A DNA stretch of 64,000 bases from Erwinia typographi. GTDB taxonomy: Bacteria; Pseudomonadota; Gammaproteobacteria; Enterobacterales; Enterobacteriaceae. Under the pieces are notes generated by a model. The model had not been told where the DNA came from, ran no database searches, and saw nothing but the letters and a program-made list of their open reading frames with translations. The DNA is taken from the NCBI RefSeq assembly GCF_000773975.1, contig NZ_JRUQ01000006.1, positions 124,001 through 188,000 on the forward strand, given 5' to 3'. This document shows, piece by piece, positions 40,124 through 48,514 of the stretch. Made by a program: the position numbers and the translations under genes. How positions within the stretch are numbered: the stretch's first letter is position 1; each line of letters opens with the position of its first letter.

Positions 40124-41149
40124 TCAGAACTTCGCCGCAGTAGCGCTGGGTTTTTTCGCTGCTGCGGTGGTTTCCCTGACGATCAGCTCGGTCGTAAAAG
40201 GGAGCAGCAGCGCCGGGCCTTTGTCGGCGCTCAGCTTCTGCACCAGCCAGTCAACGCTGCGTTCGCCCAGCAGTCTGATATCCTGGCGGACGGTCGTCAG
40301 TGGTGGCTGATACCAGGCGCTCTCCGCCGTGTCGTCATAGCCTACTACCGAAATATCCGCCGGGAGGGACAGCCCAGCCTGATGCAGCGCCCGCAGCGCG
40401 CCCAGTGCCATCTGATCGTTCGCCACCACGATTGCCTCCGGCAACTCTCCACCGGAAAGACTGAGCAGCGCAAGGTAGCCGGACTCGGCGCTCCAGTCGC
40501 CATACAGCTCGACCTGCGGCCTGAGCTGATGCTCTTTCAGCACCGCCAGCCAGCTCCGACGACGTGCGGCCGCCGCTACCGAACTTACCGGTCCGTTGAG
40601 CAGGGCAATGCGGCGATGCCCCAGCGCCAGCAAATGCTCTATCCCCTGACGCGCGCCAGTTTCCGCGCTGAACTGGCAGGCTGGCACCGGCGCATCGTCA
40701 GGAACGTCGAGAAACAGGCTGGGCGTCTCCCCGGCCGACGCGGCTATCCTGACGGCGTCAGCACTCTCCAGCGGCAGGTTAATCAGCAGCGCATCAACGC
40801 GCTGGGCCAGCAGCTCCTGCACCGCCCCGTCGGCGCCCTCGGCACCCGCCATTGCGATCACCAGCCGGTAACCCAGCGCGCTGGCGCGATGCTGAATCGC
40901 CGAGGCCATCTGCGCCGGGGCCAACAGTGCGAGATCGCTGGTCGCCAGGCCCAGCGTGCGGGTGTTCTTTCCGGCCAGCTGCTGCGCCACGCGGTTTGGC
41001 ACATAGTTCAGCTCGCTCATTGTCGCCTGTACTTTCTGTCTGGTCTTCTGCGCAACGCTGGCCGAGTGGTTCAGCACGCGGGAAACCGTCTGGTACGAGA
41101 CGCCCGCGGCAGCGGCAACGTCTGCCAGCGTAACGGAACGGGGCTTCAT
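40124..41149 (-). CDS. LacI-type repressor (close to E. coli LacI), orphan
   Basis: A 341-residue LacI/GalR repressor. The HTH is TLADVAAAAGVSYQTVSRVLN, and the hinge region LNYVPNRVAQQLAGK matches E. coli LacI almost exactly. The effector domain also tracks LacI (LAQRVDALLINLPL, ANDQMALGALRA, DISVVGYDDT). The C-terminus is short and Ala/Lys rich, without LacI's leucine-zipper tetramerisation tail. The ATG at 41149 follows CAGGAGAAAGCC. No beta-galactosidase or lactose permease gene is adjacent; targets must be elsewhere. It diverges from yeeO. Confidence 0.85.
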   Translation of the reverse strand: MKPRSVTLADVAAAAGVSYQTVSRVLNHSASVAQKTRQKVQATMSELNYVPNRVAQQLAGKNTRTLGLATSDLALLAPAQMASAIQHRASALGYRLVIAMAGAEGADGAVQELLAQRVDALLINLPLESADAVRIAASAGETPSLFLDVPDDAPVPACQFSAETGARQGIEHLLALGHRRIALLNGPVSSVAAAARRRSWLAVLKEHQLRPQVELYGDWSAESGYLALLSLSGGELPEAIVVANDQMALGALRALHQAGLSLPADISVVGYDDTAESAWYQPPLTTVRQDIRLLGERSVDWLVQKLSADKGPALLLPFTTELIVRETTAAAKKPSATAAKF

Positions 41150-41335
41150 GGCTTTCTCCTGAAAAATCATCGCGTCAGTTTAGCAATAAATTTTGCGGCA
41201 AAGCGGAAACTTCTTCGCCCGGTGGACGCTGGCGAACCGCCTTTTTGTGCAGCGTAAAGAAAAAGACTTTGCATATTACACAGGCTTTTACCATCATCAA
41301 TTAAGCCTACTTACCTCTTTCTAGCTGGAACTATC

Positions 41336-42766
41336 TTGCAAAACTTCAGAGTTTCTCTGCTGCAGGCGATCAAGCATTCGGCGTGGTACCCAAAAAGACG
41401 TTCCTACCGGGTTTTATTCTGGCGCGAGATCACACCGCTGGCCGTGCCTATTTTCTTTGAGAACCTCTGCGTCCTGCTGATGGGGGTGCTCAGTACTTTC
41501 CTGGTGAGCTGGTTAGGCAAGGAGGCAATGGCTGGCGTTGGTCTTGCCGATAGTTTCAACATGGTGATTATCTCTTTCTTTGCCGCCATCGATCTCGGCA
41601 CCACGGTGGTGGTGGCCTTCAGCCTTGGCAAACTGAACCGTGAAAGGGCAGAAGCGGCAGCCAGGCAGTCGCTGGTGCTGATGACCCTGTTTTCGATCCT
41701 GCTGGCGGTGCTGATTGAGTTCTTCGGCGGGCAGATTATCGACGCGATCGCGGGCGCGGCAGAGCCGGAGGTTAAGGCCCTTGCGCTGACCTACCTGAAC
41801 ATTACGGCCTGGAGCTATCCGGCGGCGGCGATTGCGCTGATTGGCTGCGGCGCGCTGCGCGGCGCAGGCAACACCAAAATTCCCATGTTAATTAACGGCG
41901 GAATGAACATTTTAAATATCGTTTTCAGCACGGCACTGATTTATGGCTGCTTCGGCTGGAAAGGGATGGGCTTTGCGGGCGCAGGGCTGGGCCTGACGAT
42001 TTCACGCTACGTCGGGGCGCTGGCCGTGATTTACGTGCTGATGATTGGCTTCAACCCCCGTTTAAAAATCACCCTGAAAAGTTACTTTACGCGCCTCAAT
42101 ACCGGCATCCTGATGGAGGTGCTGGGTATTGGCGTGCCTGCCAGCATTGAGTCGGTGTTGTTTAACGGCGGCAAGCTGCTGACGCAGGTATTTGTGGCCG
42201 GAATGGGAACCGACGTAATTGCCGGTAACTTTATTGCCTTCTCCATTGCCTCGATGATTAACCTGCCGGGAAACGCGCTGGGATCGTCGTCGACCATCAT
42301 CGTTGGCACCCGGTTGGGCAAGGGGCAGTTGCTACAGCCGGAGCGTCAGCTCTGGCATATTTTCTGGCTCTCAACCCTCGGCTTATGCGTGCTGGCCGCG
42401 CTGACGGTGCCTTTTGCCGGCGTGCTGGCCGCTTTCTACACCAGCGACGATGATGTCAAACATGTGGTAAAAATCCTCGTGTGGCTGAATGCGGCTTTTA
42501 TGCCCTTCTGGGCGGCGTCCTGGGTGTTACCGGCCGGGCTGAAAGGCGCCCGCGACGCGAGGTATACCATGTGGATCTCGCTGCTGGGCATGTGGGGATG
42601 TCGCATCGTGGCAGGCTATACGCTTGGGGTTCTGTTGGGATTTGGCGTAGTCGGGATTTGGCTGGGTATGTTCCTGGACTGGATTGTGCGTGGCGTCTTC
42701 TTCTATCGCCGCCTGAACAGCGGCCGATGGCTGTGGAAGTATAATAAACCTGCCGCTTCACCCTGA
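41336..42766 (+). CDS. yeeO: MATE-family efflux transporter YeeO
   Basis: A 476-residue multidrug and toxin extrusion protein with 12 hydrophobic segments, closely matching E. coli YeeO (WREITPLAVPIF, VLLMGVLSTFLVSWLGK, and PAGLKGARDARY). YeeO has been linked to export of flavins and dipeptides by an ion gradient. No suitable ATG is present near the N-terminus; the TTG at 41336, after TGGAACTATC, is the best start. The annotated E. coli protein has a longer N-terminal part that is missing here. Confidence 0.88.
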   Translation: MQNFRVSLLQAIKHSAWYPKRRSYRVLFWREITPLAVPIFFENLCVLLMGVLSTFLVSWLGKEAMAGVGLADSFNMVIISFFAAIDLGTTVVVAFSLGKLNRERAEAAARQSLVLMTLFSILLAVLIEFFGGQIIDAIAGAAEPEVKALALTYLNITAWSYPAAAIALIGCGALRGAGNTKIPMLINGGMNILNIVFSTALIYGCFGWKGMGFAGAGLGLTISRYVGALAVIYVLMIGFNPRLKITLKSYFTRLNTGILMEVLGIGVPASIESVLFNGGKLLTQVFVAGMGTDVIAGNFIAFSIASMINLPGNALGSSSTIIVGTRLGKGQLLQPERQLWHIFWLSTLGLCVLAALTVPFAGVLAAFYTSDDDVKHVVKILVWLNAAFMPFWAASWVLPAGLKGARDARYTMWISLLGMWGCRIVAGYTLGVLLGFGVVGIWLGMFLDWIVRGVFFYRRLNSGRWLWKYNKPAASP

Positions 42767-42831
42767 CGGCCAATGGTCTTCGCTTACTGTGCAGAATAAA
42801 AACAACTAAGACATTTATATCAGGAATAGCT

Positions 42832-44061
42832 ATGCGTTCTTCTTCATCCGCCCCGGCGGATTCCCTGTTGCAACACCGATCTTTCGTCGCATTCTGGCTG
42901 GCCCGCACCACCTCCAGCTTTGGTTTTCAGATGCTCTCCATCGCGGTGGGCTGGCAAATTTACTCGATTACCGGCCGGGCATGGGATCTGGGGCTGATTG
43001 GACTGGTGCAGTTTCTGCCTGCCGTCCTGCTTGCGCTGCCTGCCGGGCACGTTGCCGACCAGTTTGACCGCCGCCGGGTGGTGCTGTTCGGGCAGATCAC
43101 GGAATGCCTTGCCATAGCGGTGCTGGCTGGCCTGACGTTGGTGCAGCGGACGGATGAAGTCACCATTCTTGGGCTGATTTTTATTATCTCCGTAGCCCGC
43201 ACGCTGGAAGCGCCTTCGCTTCAGTCCATGCTTCCTGCGCTGGTGCCCCCCGCCATGCTGGCGCGAGCGACCGCCGCCAACGCTGCCTCCATGCAGACGG
43301 CATCCATGCTCGGCCCGGCGCTCGGCGGTTTTCTCTACGTTGCCGGACCCGGCGTGGTTTACGTTACCTCGGGCGTGCTGTATCTGATTTCGATCGCTAT
43401 GGTCAGCCGCCTGCATTATGAACATGCGCCGCCAAAGCGCACGCCAGCTACCTTTGCCAGCGTCTTCGCTGGCGTTCGATTTATTCGTAACCGTCCCGAC
43501 GTGCTGGGCGTGATCTCACTGGACTTGTTCGCGGTGCTGCTGGGCGGGGCGACCGCGCTGCTGCCGATCTTCGCCAAAGATATTCTCCATACCGGACCGT
43601 GGGGACTCGGCCTGCTGCGCGGCGCGCCGGCGGTTGGTGGGCTGCTGGTAGGACTTTGGCTCAGCCGACGCAGCCTGGAGCGCAATGTTGGCATGATTAT
43701 GTTTGGCTCTGTAGCGGGGTTTGGCGTCGCCACGCTACTCTTTGCGCTGTCGAAGGAGCTGTGGCTGTCGATTCTGGCGCTGTTTGCGCTGGGCGGTTTT
43801 GATATGGTCAGCATGGTGATCCGTGGCTCGCTGGTACAGCTGGACACGCCTGACGAGATGCGTGGACGGGTCAGCGCGGTTAACTCGATTTTTATCAATA
43901 CTTCCAACCAGCTGGGTGAATTTGAGTCCGGGATGCTTGCTGCCTGGCTGGGGGCGACGCCGGCCGCCGCCGTCGGAGGCATTGGCACGCTGATCGTGGT
44001 TGGCCTGTGGATGGCATGGTTCCCTAGCTTGCGTCGCCGTCAGCGATTACACAATGAGTAG
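42832..44061 (+). CDS. MFS exporter, EntS-like
   Basis: A 409-residue major facilitator of the EntS (enterobactin exporter)/DHA3 type with about 12 hydrophobic segments. The MFS loop motif appears as GHVADQFDRRRVV. Other family features are LPALVPPAMLARATAANAAS and DTPDEMRGRVSAVNSIFI. CAGGAATAGCT precedes the start. It lies upstream of a siderophore-interacting protein gene, which suggests siderophore traffic, though no siderophore synthesis genes are present. No Fur box is seen directly before it. Confidence 0.82.
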   Translation: MRSSSSAPADSLLQHRSFVAFWLARTTSSFGFQMLSIAVGWQIYSITGRAWDLGLIGLVQFLPAVLLALPAGHVADQFDRRRVVLFGQITECLAIAVLAGLTLVQRTDEVTILGLIFIISVARTLEAPSLQSMLPALVPPAMLARATAANAASMQTASMLGPALGGFLYVAGPGVVYVTSGVLYLISIAMVSRLHYEHAPPKRTPATFASVFAGVRFIRNRPDVLGVISLDLFAVLLGGATALLPIFAKDILHTGPWGLGLLRGAPAVGGLLVGLWLSRRSLERNVGMIMFGSVAGFGVATLLFALSKELWLSILALFALGGFDMVSMVIRGSLVQLDTPDEMRGRVSAVNSIFINTSNQLGEFESGMLAAWLGATPAAAVGGIGTLIVVGLWMAWFPSLRRRQRLHNE

Positions 44062-44104
44062 ACGGCTAGCCTTCGTGCGGTAAAATCATTTTCATCTTCC
44101 AAGT

Positions 44105-44123
44105 GATAATGATTATCGTTATA
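44105..44123 (+). promoter_or_regulatory. Fur box upstream of the siderophore-interacting protein gene
   Basis: GATAATGATTATCGTTATA matches the 19-bp Fur consensus GATAATGATAATCATTATC at 16 positions by eye. It lies 63 bases before the gene start. Confidence 0.8.
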
Positions 44124-44186
44124 TTGCGTCAGTGAATGCCGCCAGACGGCAGAATTGACGCCAATATTTGCGACAGGAGCAGCACT

Positions 44187-45071
44187 ATGGCCGCAGGCTA
44201 CCGTATTTTTAACGTCACGCTGAAACGGCGTATTCAGGTTACTCCTTCGCTGCTGCGCTGCGTGTTCAGCGGCGATGAAGTGCTGGAGATGAAACATGAC
44301 GCGCCCGACCAGCGTATTAAGCTGCTGTTTGCGGCGGAAGACGGCTCATCTCCGGCAATGCCGGTCAGCGACGGCTGGTATCAGGACTATCTGGCCCTGC
44401 CGAAAGGGCAGCGTCCGGTGATGCGGACCTACACGCTGCGCGATCTGCGCCGCAAAGAAAAAGAAGTGGACGTTGAGTTTGTGCTGCACGGGGAGACTGG
44501 CCCCGCCTCAAGCTGGGCGATGCACGCCAGCCCGGGTGCAAAGATGCAAATTGTCGCGCCCAATGCCGCCTCGCCGGAAGACAGCGGCGGCTATGAGTGG
44601 ATTTATCATGACGGCATTCGCCAGGCGCTGCTGATTGCCGATGAGACGGCGGTGCCTGCGGCGGTGGGTATTCTCGAACAGCTTGCCAGGCTGGACAATC
44701 CACCGAAGGTACAGGCGTTCTTTGAAGTTCCGCTGGCGTCGGATGCGCAGAGGGGGGAGTTTCCCTTCGCCGAGATCCACTGGTTAAGCCGCGAACATCA
44801 TGCTCCCTTCGGCGCAAAGCTGCTGGCGGCGCTGCGTGACTATGTGACTATTCCCGACTGCGCCCGCGTAGCCGATCAGTCGCTTGAGGATAAAAGCCTG
44901 ATAGAAGACGCTATCTGGGAGCGTGCCGAAGGGAAGCATCCCTTCAGCGCGTGGGTGGCGGCGGAGTCCGGCGTGGTGAAGAAGGTGCGTCACTGCCTGA
45001 TCGATGATTATCAGCTTGACCGTGAAGTGGTGAATTTTATGGCGTACTGGACGCTGGGCCGCGGCCGCTGA
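44187..45071 (+). CDS. Siderophore-interacting protein (NAD(P)H/FAD ferric reductase, ViuB/YqjH family)
   Basis: A 294-residue cytosolic flavoprotein that reduces ferric siderophores to release iron. The FAD-binding part has PVMRTYTLRDLR and a GPASSWAMHASPG segment; the C-terminal part has IADETAVPAAVGILEQL and FSAWVAAESGVVKKVRH, all hallmarks of the family. The ATG at 44187 follows GACAGGAGCAGCACT. A Fur box lies upstream, so expression should rise in iron starvation. Confidence 0.92.
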   Translation: MAAGYRIFNVTLKRRIQVTPSLLRCVFSGDEVLEMKHDAPDQRIKLLFAAEDGSSPAMPVSDGWYQDYLALPKGQRPVMRTYTLRDLRRKEKEVDVEFVLHGETGPASSWAMHASPGAKMQIVAPNAASPEDSGGYEWIYHDGIRQALLIADETAVPAAVGILEQLARLDNPPKVQAFFEVPLASDAQRGEFPFAEIHWLSREHHAPFGAKLLAALRDYVTIPDCARVADQSLEDKSLIEDAIWERAEGKHPFSAWVAAESGVVKKVRHCLIDDYQLDREVVNFMAYWTLGRGR

Positions 45072-45088
45072 AAACCTCTGAGTTTGTA

Positions 45089-45114
45089 CCCGGCAGGGTT
45101 ATCTTGCTGCCGGG
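45089..45114. terminator. Hairpin between convergent iron-block genes
   Basis: An 8-bp stem CCCGGCAG / CTGCCGGG with a 10-nt loop lies 18 bases after the siderophore-interacting protein gene. No T-run; moderate support. Confidence 0.45.
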
Positions 45115-45186
45115 CGACATCGTCAGGCTTTGTTCTGTCCTCATCCTTTCGGCCGTCAGGATGTTAAACACCCTGCGTCGCGACGA

Positions 45187-46395
45187 TTAGCGCGGTACAT
45201 TGCGCGGGCGCTCGGTACGAAATCCCATGCCAATAATCCAGCCGAAAACGTAGGGCAGGAACGGCAGGCGTTTTACCAGTCGCGGAATCGGGCTGCCCTT
45301 GCTGGCGTCACGCTTTCGGCCGCTCATTTTGATCTGAATAAACTGCGTGGCCGAGGTCGGGAACTGGCGTCGTTTCTGGACTTTTGTCAGCTGACGAAGG
45401 CTGACCTGAGCGCCCAGCAGCGGCGTCGCCAGAAGGTTGGCCGTCGCTACGGCGTCCTGAATAGCCAGGTTAACGCCAACCCCGCCGATCGGCGACATGG
45501 CATGGGCCGCGTCGCCAATACACAGCAGTCCCTCTTTCGCCCACTTGTCTAGCCGGTCAATGCGGATACTTAGCAGCCTCAGATCGTCGTTACCTTTTAG
45601 CTGTTCCAGGCGCTCTGCGGGGAAGGGCGCAACGGCAGCAACCTGGCGTTTAAACACCTCTATGCCGCCACCCACTATGTTGAGGAACTCTCCTTTAGGA
45701 ATCGACAGGCCGCACTGCCAGTAATCCCCGCGATCGATCATGATAAAATTCTGCTTTGGTCCCTGGTGACCGGTACTCCATTGCGGATCGTCAGGGTGCT
45801 TAAGCAGCCTGAACCAGACAACGTCGCGCGGCGAGCCAAACGAACGCCCGGTCAGCCCGGCTTTTTCCCGAACCTGCGAGCCACGTCCGTCTGCACCCAC
45901 CACGATCTTCGCGTTGATGACCGTTTTTTCTGCTCCGGATGAAGCGTGGATGCCGCACACCTTTTCATCTTTATACATCAGGCCGTCGAAGCGGGTCGAT
46001 TTCAGCAGGGTAAACCCGGCCAGCTGGCTGGCTTTAGCGGCGATAAAATTCAAAAAGTCCCACTGAGGCATAAAGGCAATAAAACGGCATTTGACCGGGA
46101 GCCGGGTAAAGTTAGCCAGCGTCACCGATTCGCCGCCGATTTCCGCCTGAAGCCGCTCCACGCGCTGATGGGGAAGAGCCAGAAACTCTTCAAGCAGGCC
46201 AAGATGATGCAAAATTTCCAGCGTGGAGGGGTGAATGGTATCGCCACGGAAATCACGAAGAAAATCCGCATGTTTCTCGACCACCACCACGCGAACGCCC
46301 GCCAGGGCCAGCAAGTACCCTAACATCAGTCCGGCGGGGCCGCCGCCAACGATACAGCAGTCGGTTGAATAGGTTTCCGCTAACGACGCCTGCAT
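45187..46395 (-). CDS. FAD-dependent monooxygenase/oxidoreductase, Fur-controlled
   Basis: A 402-residue group A flavoprotein hydroxylase-like enzyme. The FAD loop is CCIVGGGPAGLMLGYLLA; GADGRGSQVREKAGL is the second FAD/NADPH motif and CIGDAAHAMSPIGGVGVNLA binds the FAD ribityl chain. The start at 46395 (MQASLAETYS) is preferred; an upstream ATG at 46425 would place the Fur box on its ribosome site. The protein begins 35 bases after a near-perfect Fur box. The substrate is unknown; modification of a siderophore or aromatic iron ligand is a guess from context. Confidence 0.85.
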   Translation of the reverse strand: MQASLAETYSTDCCIVGGGPAGLMLGYLLALAGVRVVVVEKHADFLRDFRGDTIHPSTLEILHHLGLLEEFLALPHQRVERLQAEIGGESVTLANFTRLPVKCRFIAFMPQWDFLNFIAAKASQLAGFTLLKSTRFDGLMYKDEKVCGIHASSGAEKTVINAKIVVGADGRGSQVREKAGLTGRSFGSPRDVVWFRLLKHPDDPQWSTGHQGPKQNFIMIDRGDYWQCGLSIPKGEFLNIVGGGIEVFKRQVAAVAPFPAERLEQLKGNDDLRLLSIRIDRLDKWAKEGLLCIGDAAHAMSPIGGVGVNLAIQDAVATANLLATPLLGAQVSLRQLTKVQKRRQFPTSATQFIQIKMSGRKRDASKGSPIPRLVKRLPFLPYVFGWIIGMGFRTERPRNVPR

Positions 46396-46429
46396 AGATC
46401 CAGTCCCGGAAAAATGAGTGTGCATGTAT

Positions 46430-46448
46430 GATAATGCTTATCATTATC
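46430..46448 (-). promoter_or_regulatory. Fur box upstream of the flavoprotein gene
   Basis: GATAATGCTTATCATTATC matches the 19-bp Fur consensus at 17 positions by eye. It lies 35 bases upstream of the minus-strand flavoprotein gene and could also affect the plus-strand gene at 46663. Confidence 0.88.
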
Positions 46449-46662
46449 TTTATCGAGTGAAGACAAGAAAAAACCCGATACCTTTCGATCTCTATTTTGA
46501 TAAATGAGCCTGTTGGTCATCATCCCGAATTTTTCCCTACAGCGGATGCCGCTTTTCTCGTTATGCTTCTGGTAAGGATCCATGCCGCCATTAATTTTTT
46601 CCACGCCATGCCGATAATCATTTTGGCATACCCGTGCTGCCTGCACTTTATCTGCGAGAAAA

Positions 46663-47835
46663 ATGATGTTCCAGAAATTGCTGAAAAGAAAACCCAACGT
46701 TGAGAGGGTATATCAGACAGAGGAGAATCCGCTGCCGAAAGAGGTTGTTCAGGTTGAGAACGATCATTCTGGACTGCTGGAGTCCGCTATGGTGTTGATC
46801 CGCGAAGGGGTGTGGAGCGTGGCGTATTCCGGCGCTTTGGATAATGTTCCTATCCATTTTTCACCAAAGGCACATCAGCTTCTCGGGTATCAGGCAGGGG
46901 ATGGCACCGGCCTCGCGTCTCTGGTACAGATGATCCATCAGGACGACAGAGAGTCCTTTAAACTGTTTATCAGCCGCGCGGTCACTCATGACACGGCTGA
47001 CGGACATCAGCTCCGATGCCGTATCAGAACTGGAGCGACGGTCTTTCCGTGGTTCCGCATTTCGGCAAAATATTGTGCGCAACTCAACCCGCCGCGGCTC
47101 GTCGGCGTGCTGGAAAATATTGAGGATGAAACTGCACAGGCCCGTCGTTATGACATTGTTTCCACCCGCTTTGATCTGTCCCGTGAGATGCTGAACGATG
47201 GACTCTGGGATCTGGATATTATCGACGGCAATCCCATGCATCAAGGCAACGTGTTCTGGTGGTCACCGCAATTCAGAAAGCTGCTGGGGTTTGACACGGT
47301 GGAGGAATTTCCTGACGTCATGGACAGCTGGGCATCCCGATTGCATCCGGAGGATAAAGAACTGGCGCTGGAATCCTTTGTGCGTCATTTGCTGGACCTC
47401 AGCGGTAAAACCGCCTTCGACATTGAGTACCGCCTGAAACTGAAAAGCGGTGAGTATCGCTGGTTTCAGGCGCGAGGGCAGACGAAGCGCGCAGCGGATG
47501 GTACGCCGTTGCGCGCGGTCGGTGCGCTGATTGATATCCAGGATCGTAAAGACCGGCATCTTTATGAGGAAGGCGAGGCGCATCGCCGGATGCAGGCAAC
47601 GGAAACGGCTAAGGAAATCGCTGAGCTGGCTTCGGAAAACGGCAACATCGCCGCACAGATTAAACTTATTTCACTGAATGCCAGCATTGAGGCAGCCAGG
47701 GCAGGCGTTCATGGCAGGGGCTTTTCGGTGATAGCCAGTGCAATCAGAGTGTTGGCAGAACGCACCACCGATATTACCGGTCAGATATTTCGCCTGCAGA
47801 TGCGTATCAGAAGCTCAGCCGGGGAGCCTGAATAA
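46663..47835 (+). CDS. Soluble PAS-domain chemoreceptor-like protein with truncated signalling domain
   Basis: A 390-residue protein without membrane segments. Two PAS-like domains (about residues 40-155 and 170-300) include [16 protein letters not shown] and [19 protein letters not shown]; the second ends in the PAC segment [16 protein letters not shown]. The C-terminus has the chemoreceptor hairpin tip [20 protein letters not shown] but stops about 45 residues later. The long methylation helices are missing, and the tip has Val-His where Glu-Gln/Glu-x is usual. It may bind CheA/CheW without adaptation, or be a relic. The gene is flanked by two copies of the flavoprotein 5' end. Confidence 0.82.
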   Translation: MMFQKLLKRKPNVERVYQTEENPLPKEVVQVENDHSGLLESAMVLIREGVWSVAYSGALDNVPIHFSPKAHQLLGYQAGDGTGLASLVQMIHQDDRESFKLFISRAVTHDTADGHQLRCRIRTGATVFPWFRISAKYCAQLNPPRLVGVLENIEDETAQARRYDIVSTRFDLSREMLNDGLWDLDIIDGNPMHQGNVFWWSPQFRKLLGFDTVEEFPDVMDSWASRLHPEDKELALESFVRHLLDLSGKTAFDIEYRLKLKSGEYRWFQARGQTKRAADGTPLRAVGALIDIQDRKDRHLYEEGEAHRRMQATETAKEIAELASENGNIAAQIKLISLNASIEAARAGVHGRGFSVIASAIRVLAERTTDITGQIFRLQMRIRSSAGEPE

Positions 47836-47960
47836 CCCAGTAGTCACTATTGTGCTAACGCGCTTCCTTTAAGACAGACATCAGTGGCCGCTCAGTTTTT
47901 ACCTCGTCACGACGCTGGGGGATTGCGCGGCCCACTATTTGGCATTTAAGCCCGACTAAC

Positions 47961-48010
47961 AGGTTTCCGCTAACAACACCCGAGAAAATCCTGTCCCGGA
48001 CAATGAGTGT
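47961..48010 (-). pseudogene. Partial duplicate of the Fur-regulated flavoprotein 5' end
   Basis: These 50 bases match 46371-46421 (start codon region and leader of the flavoprotein gene) at about 80% with one gap, same orientation; AGGTTTCCGCTAAC and GTCCCGGA are exact. On the minus strand the homology weakly continues into codons resembling C-Q-I-V-G, but with stops and no start codon. The rest of 47836-48076 shows no gene. It is a decayed copy of the upstream gene start. Confidence 0.65.
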
Positions 48011-48109
48011 CTGTGCAGGGTATATCATTAGTGAGGCTTTTATTTCTCATTAAAATAAAGACGCTGTGGAGCGGAGATGGAAATCCTGCTGTTAATTTTA
48101 ATGGTTTTA

Positions 48110-48123
48110 TTTTTTTTTTTTTT
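48110..48123 (+). repeat. Run of 14 T inside an open frame ahead of the HPr domain
   Basis: Fourteen consecutive T. They encode four Phe codons and part of Leu in a frame that runs from an ATG at 48077 into the HPr protein. Homopolymers this long are prone to slippage during replication or transcription. Confidence 0.9.
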
Positions 48124-48187
48124 GTTATTTTTGATAATAACGGTTAAATTAATATCTTCCTTAAAGATGAAAAGACAGGAGAACCGC

Positions 48188-48472
48188 ATGTCCGAAAATA
48201 CTTCCGTTATTGAATTACGGATTAATAACGAACATGGATTACATGCCCGTCCAGCCGCCGAGTTGGTAAAAATCATTAAGTCTTTTGATAACGAAATTAC
48301 GGTAGCCAATCTCGATGGGACTGGCAAAGAAGTCAATGGCCGCAGCATGATGAAAGTCGTTTCTCTGGGCGTGAAAAAAGGCCATCGCCTGCGCTTCAGT
48401 GTGAAAGGCGACAACGCGCAGCAGGCCATTGACGGCATCACCAGCGGCGTCAATGCGGGGCTGGGTGAATAA
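48188..48472 (+). CDS. HPr-family phosphocarrier protein (possible membrane-anchored longer form from 48077)
   Basis: A 94-residue HPr paralogue. The phospho-acceptor is His19 in [22 protein letters not shown] is the regulatory Ser region. The ATG at 48188 follows CAGGAGAACCGC and gives the usual HPr length. The frame is also open from an ATG at 48077 (after TGGAG), which would add about 37 residues, mostly a hydrophobic helix with four Phe, and tether HPr to the membrane. It is convergent with the fructose-type PTS gene and probably feeds phosphate to one of the two local PTS permeases. Confidence 0.88.
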   Translation: MSENTSVIELRINNEHGLHARPAAELVKIIKSFDNEITVANLDGTGKEVNGRSMMKVVSLGVKKGHRLRFSVKGDNAQQAIDGITSGVNAGLGE

Positions 48473-48478
48473 AGAACA

Positions 48479-48501
48479 AAGGGCTTCATCGCGAAGCCCT
48501 T
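48479..48501. terminator. Bidirectional terminator-like hairpin between HPr and EIIABC genes
   Basis: A 9-bp stem AAGGGCTTC / GAAGCCCTT with a 5-nt loop lies 7 bases after the HPr stop and 14 bases beyond the convergent EIIABC stop. T-tracts are short. Confidence 0.7.
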
Positions 48502-48514
48502 GTTGCCACCAGCG

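Noticed and set aside
44136-44186. Earlier ATG for the siderophore-interacting protein
   Set aside because: The ATG at 44187 has GGAG at good spacing and begins at the family N-terminus; the extension runs through promoter DNA beside the Fur box.
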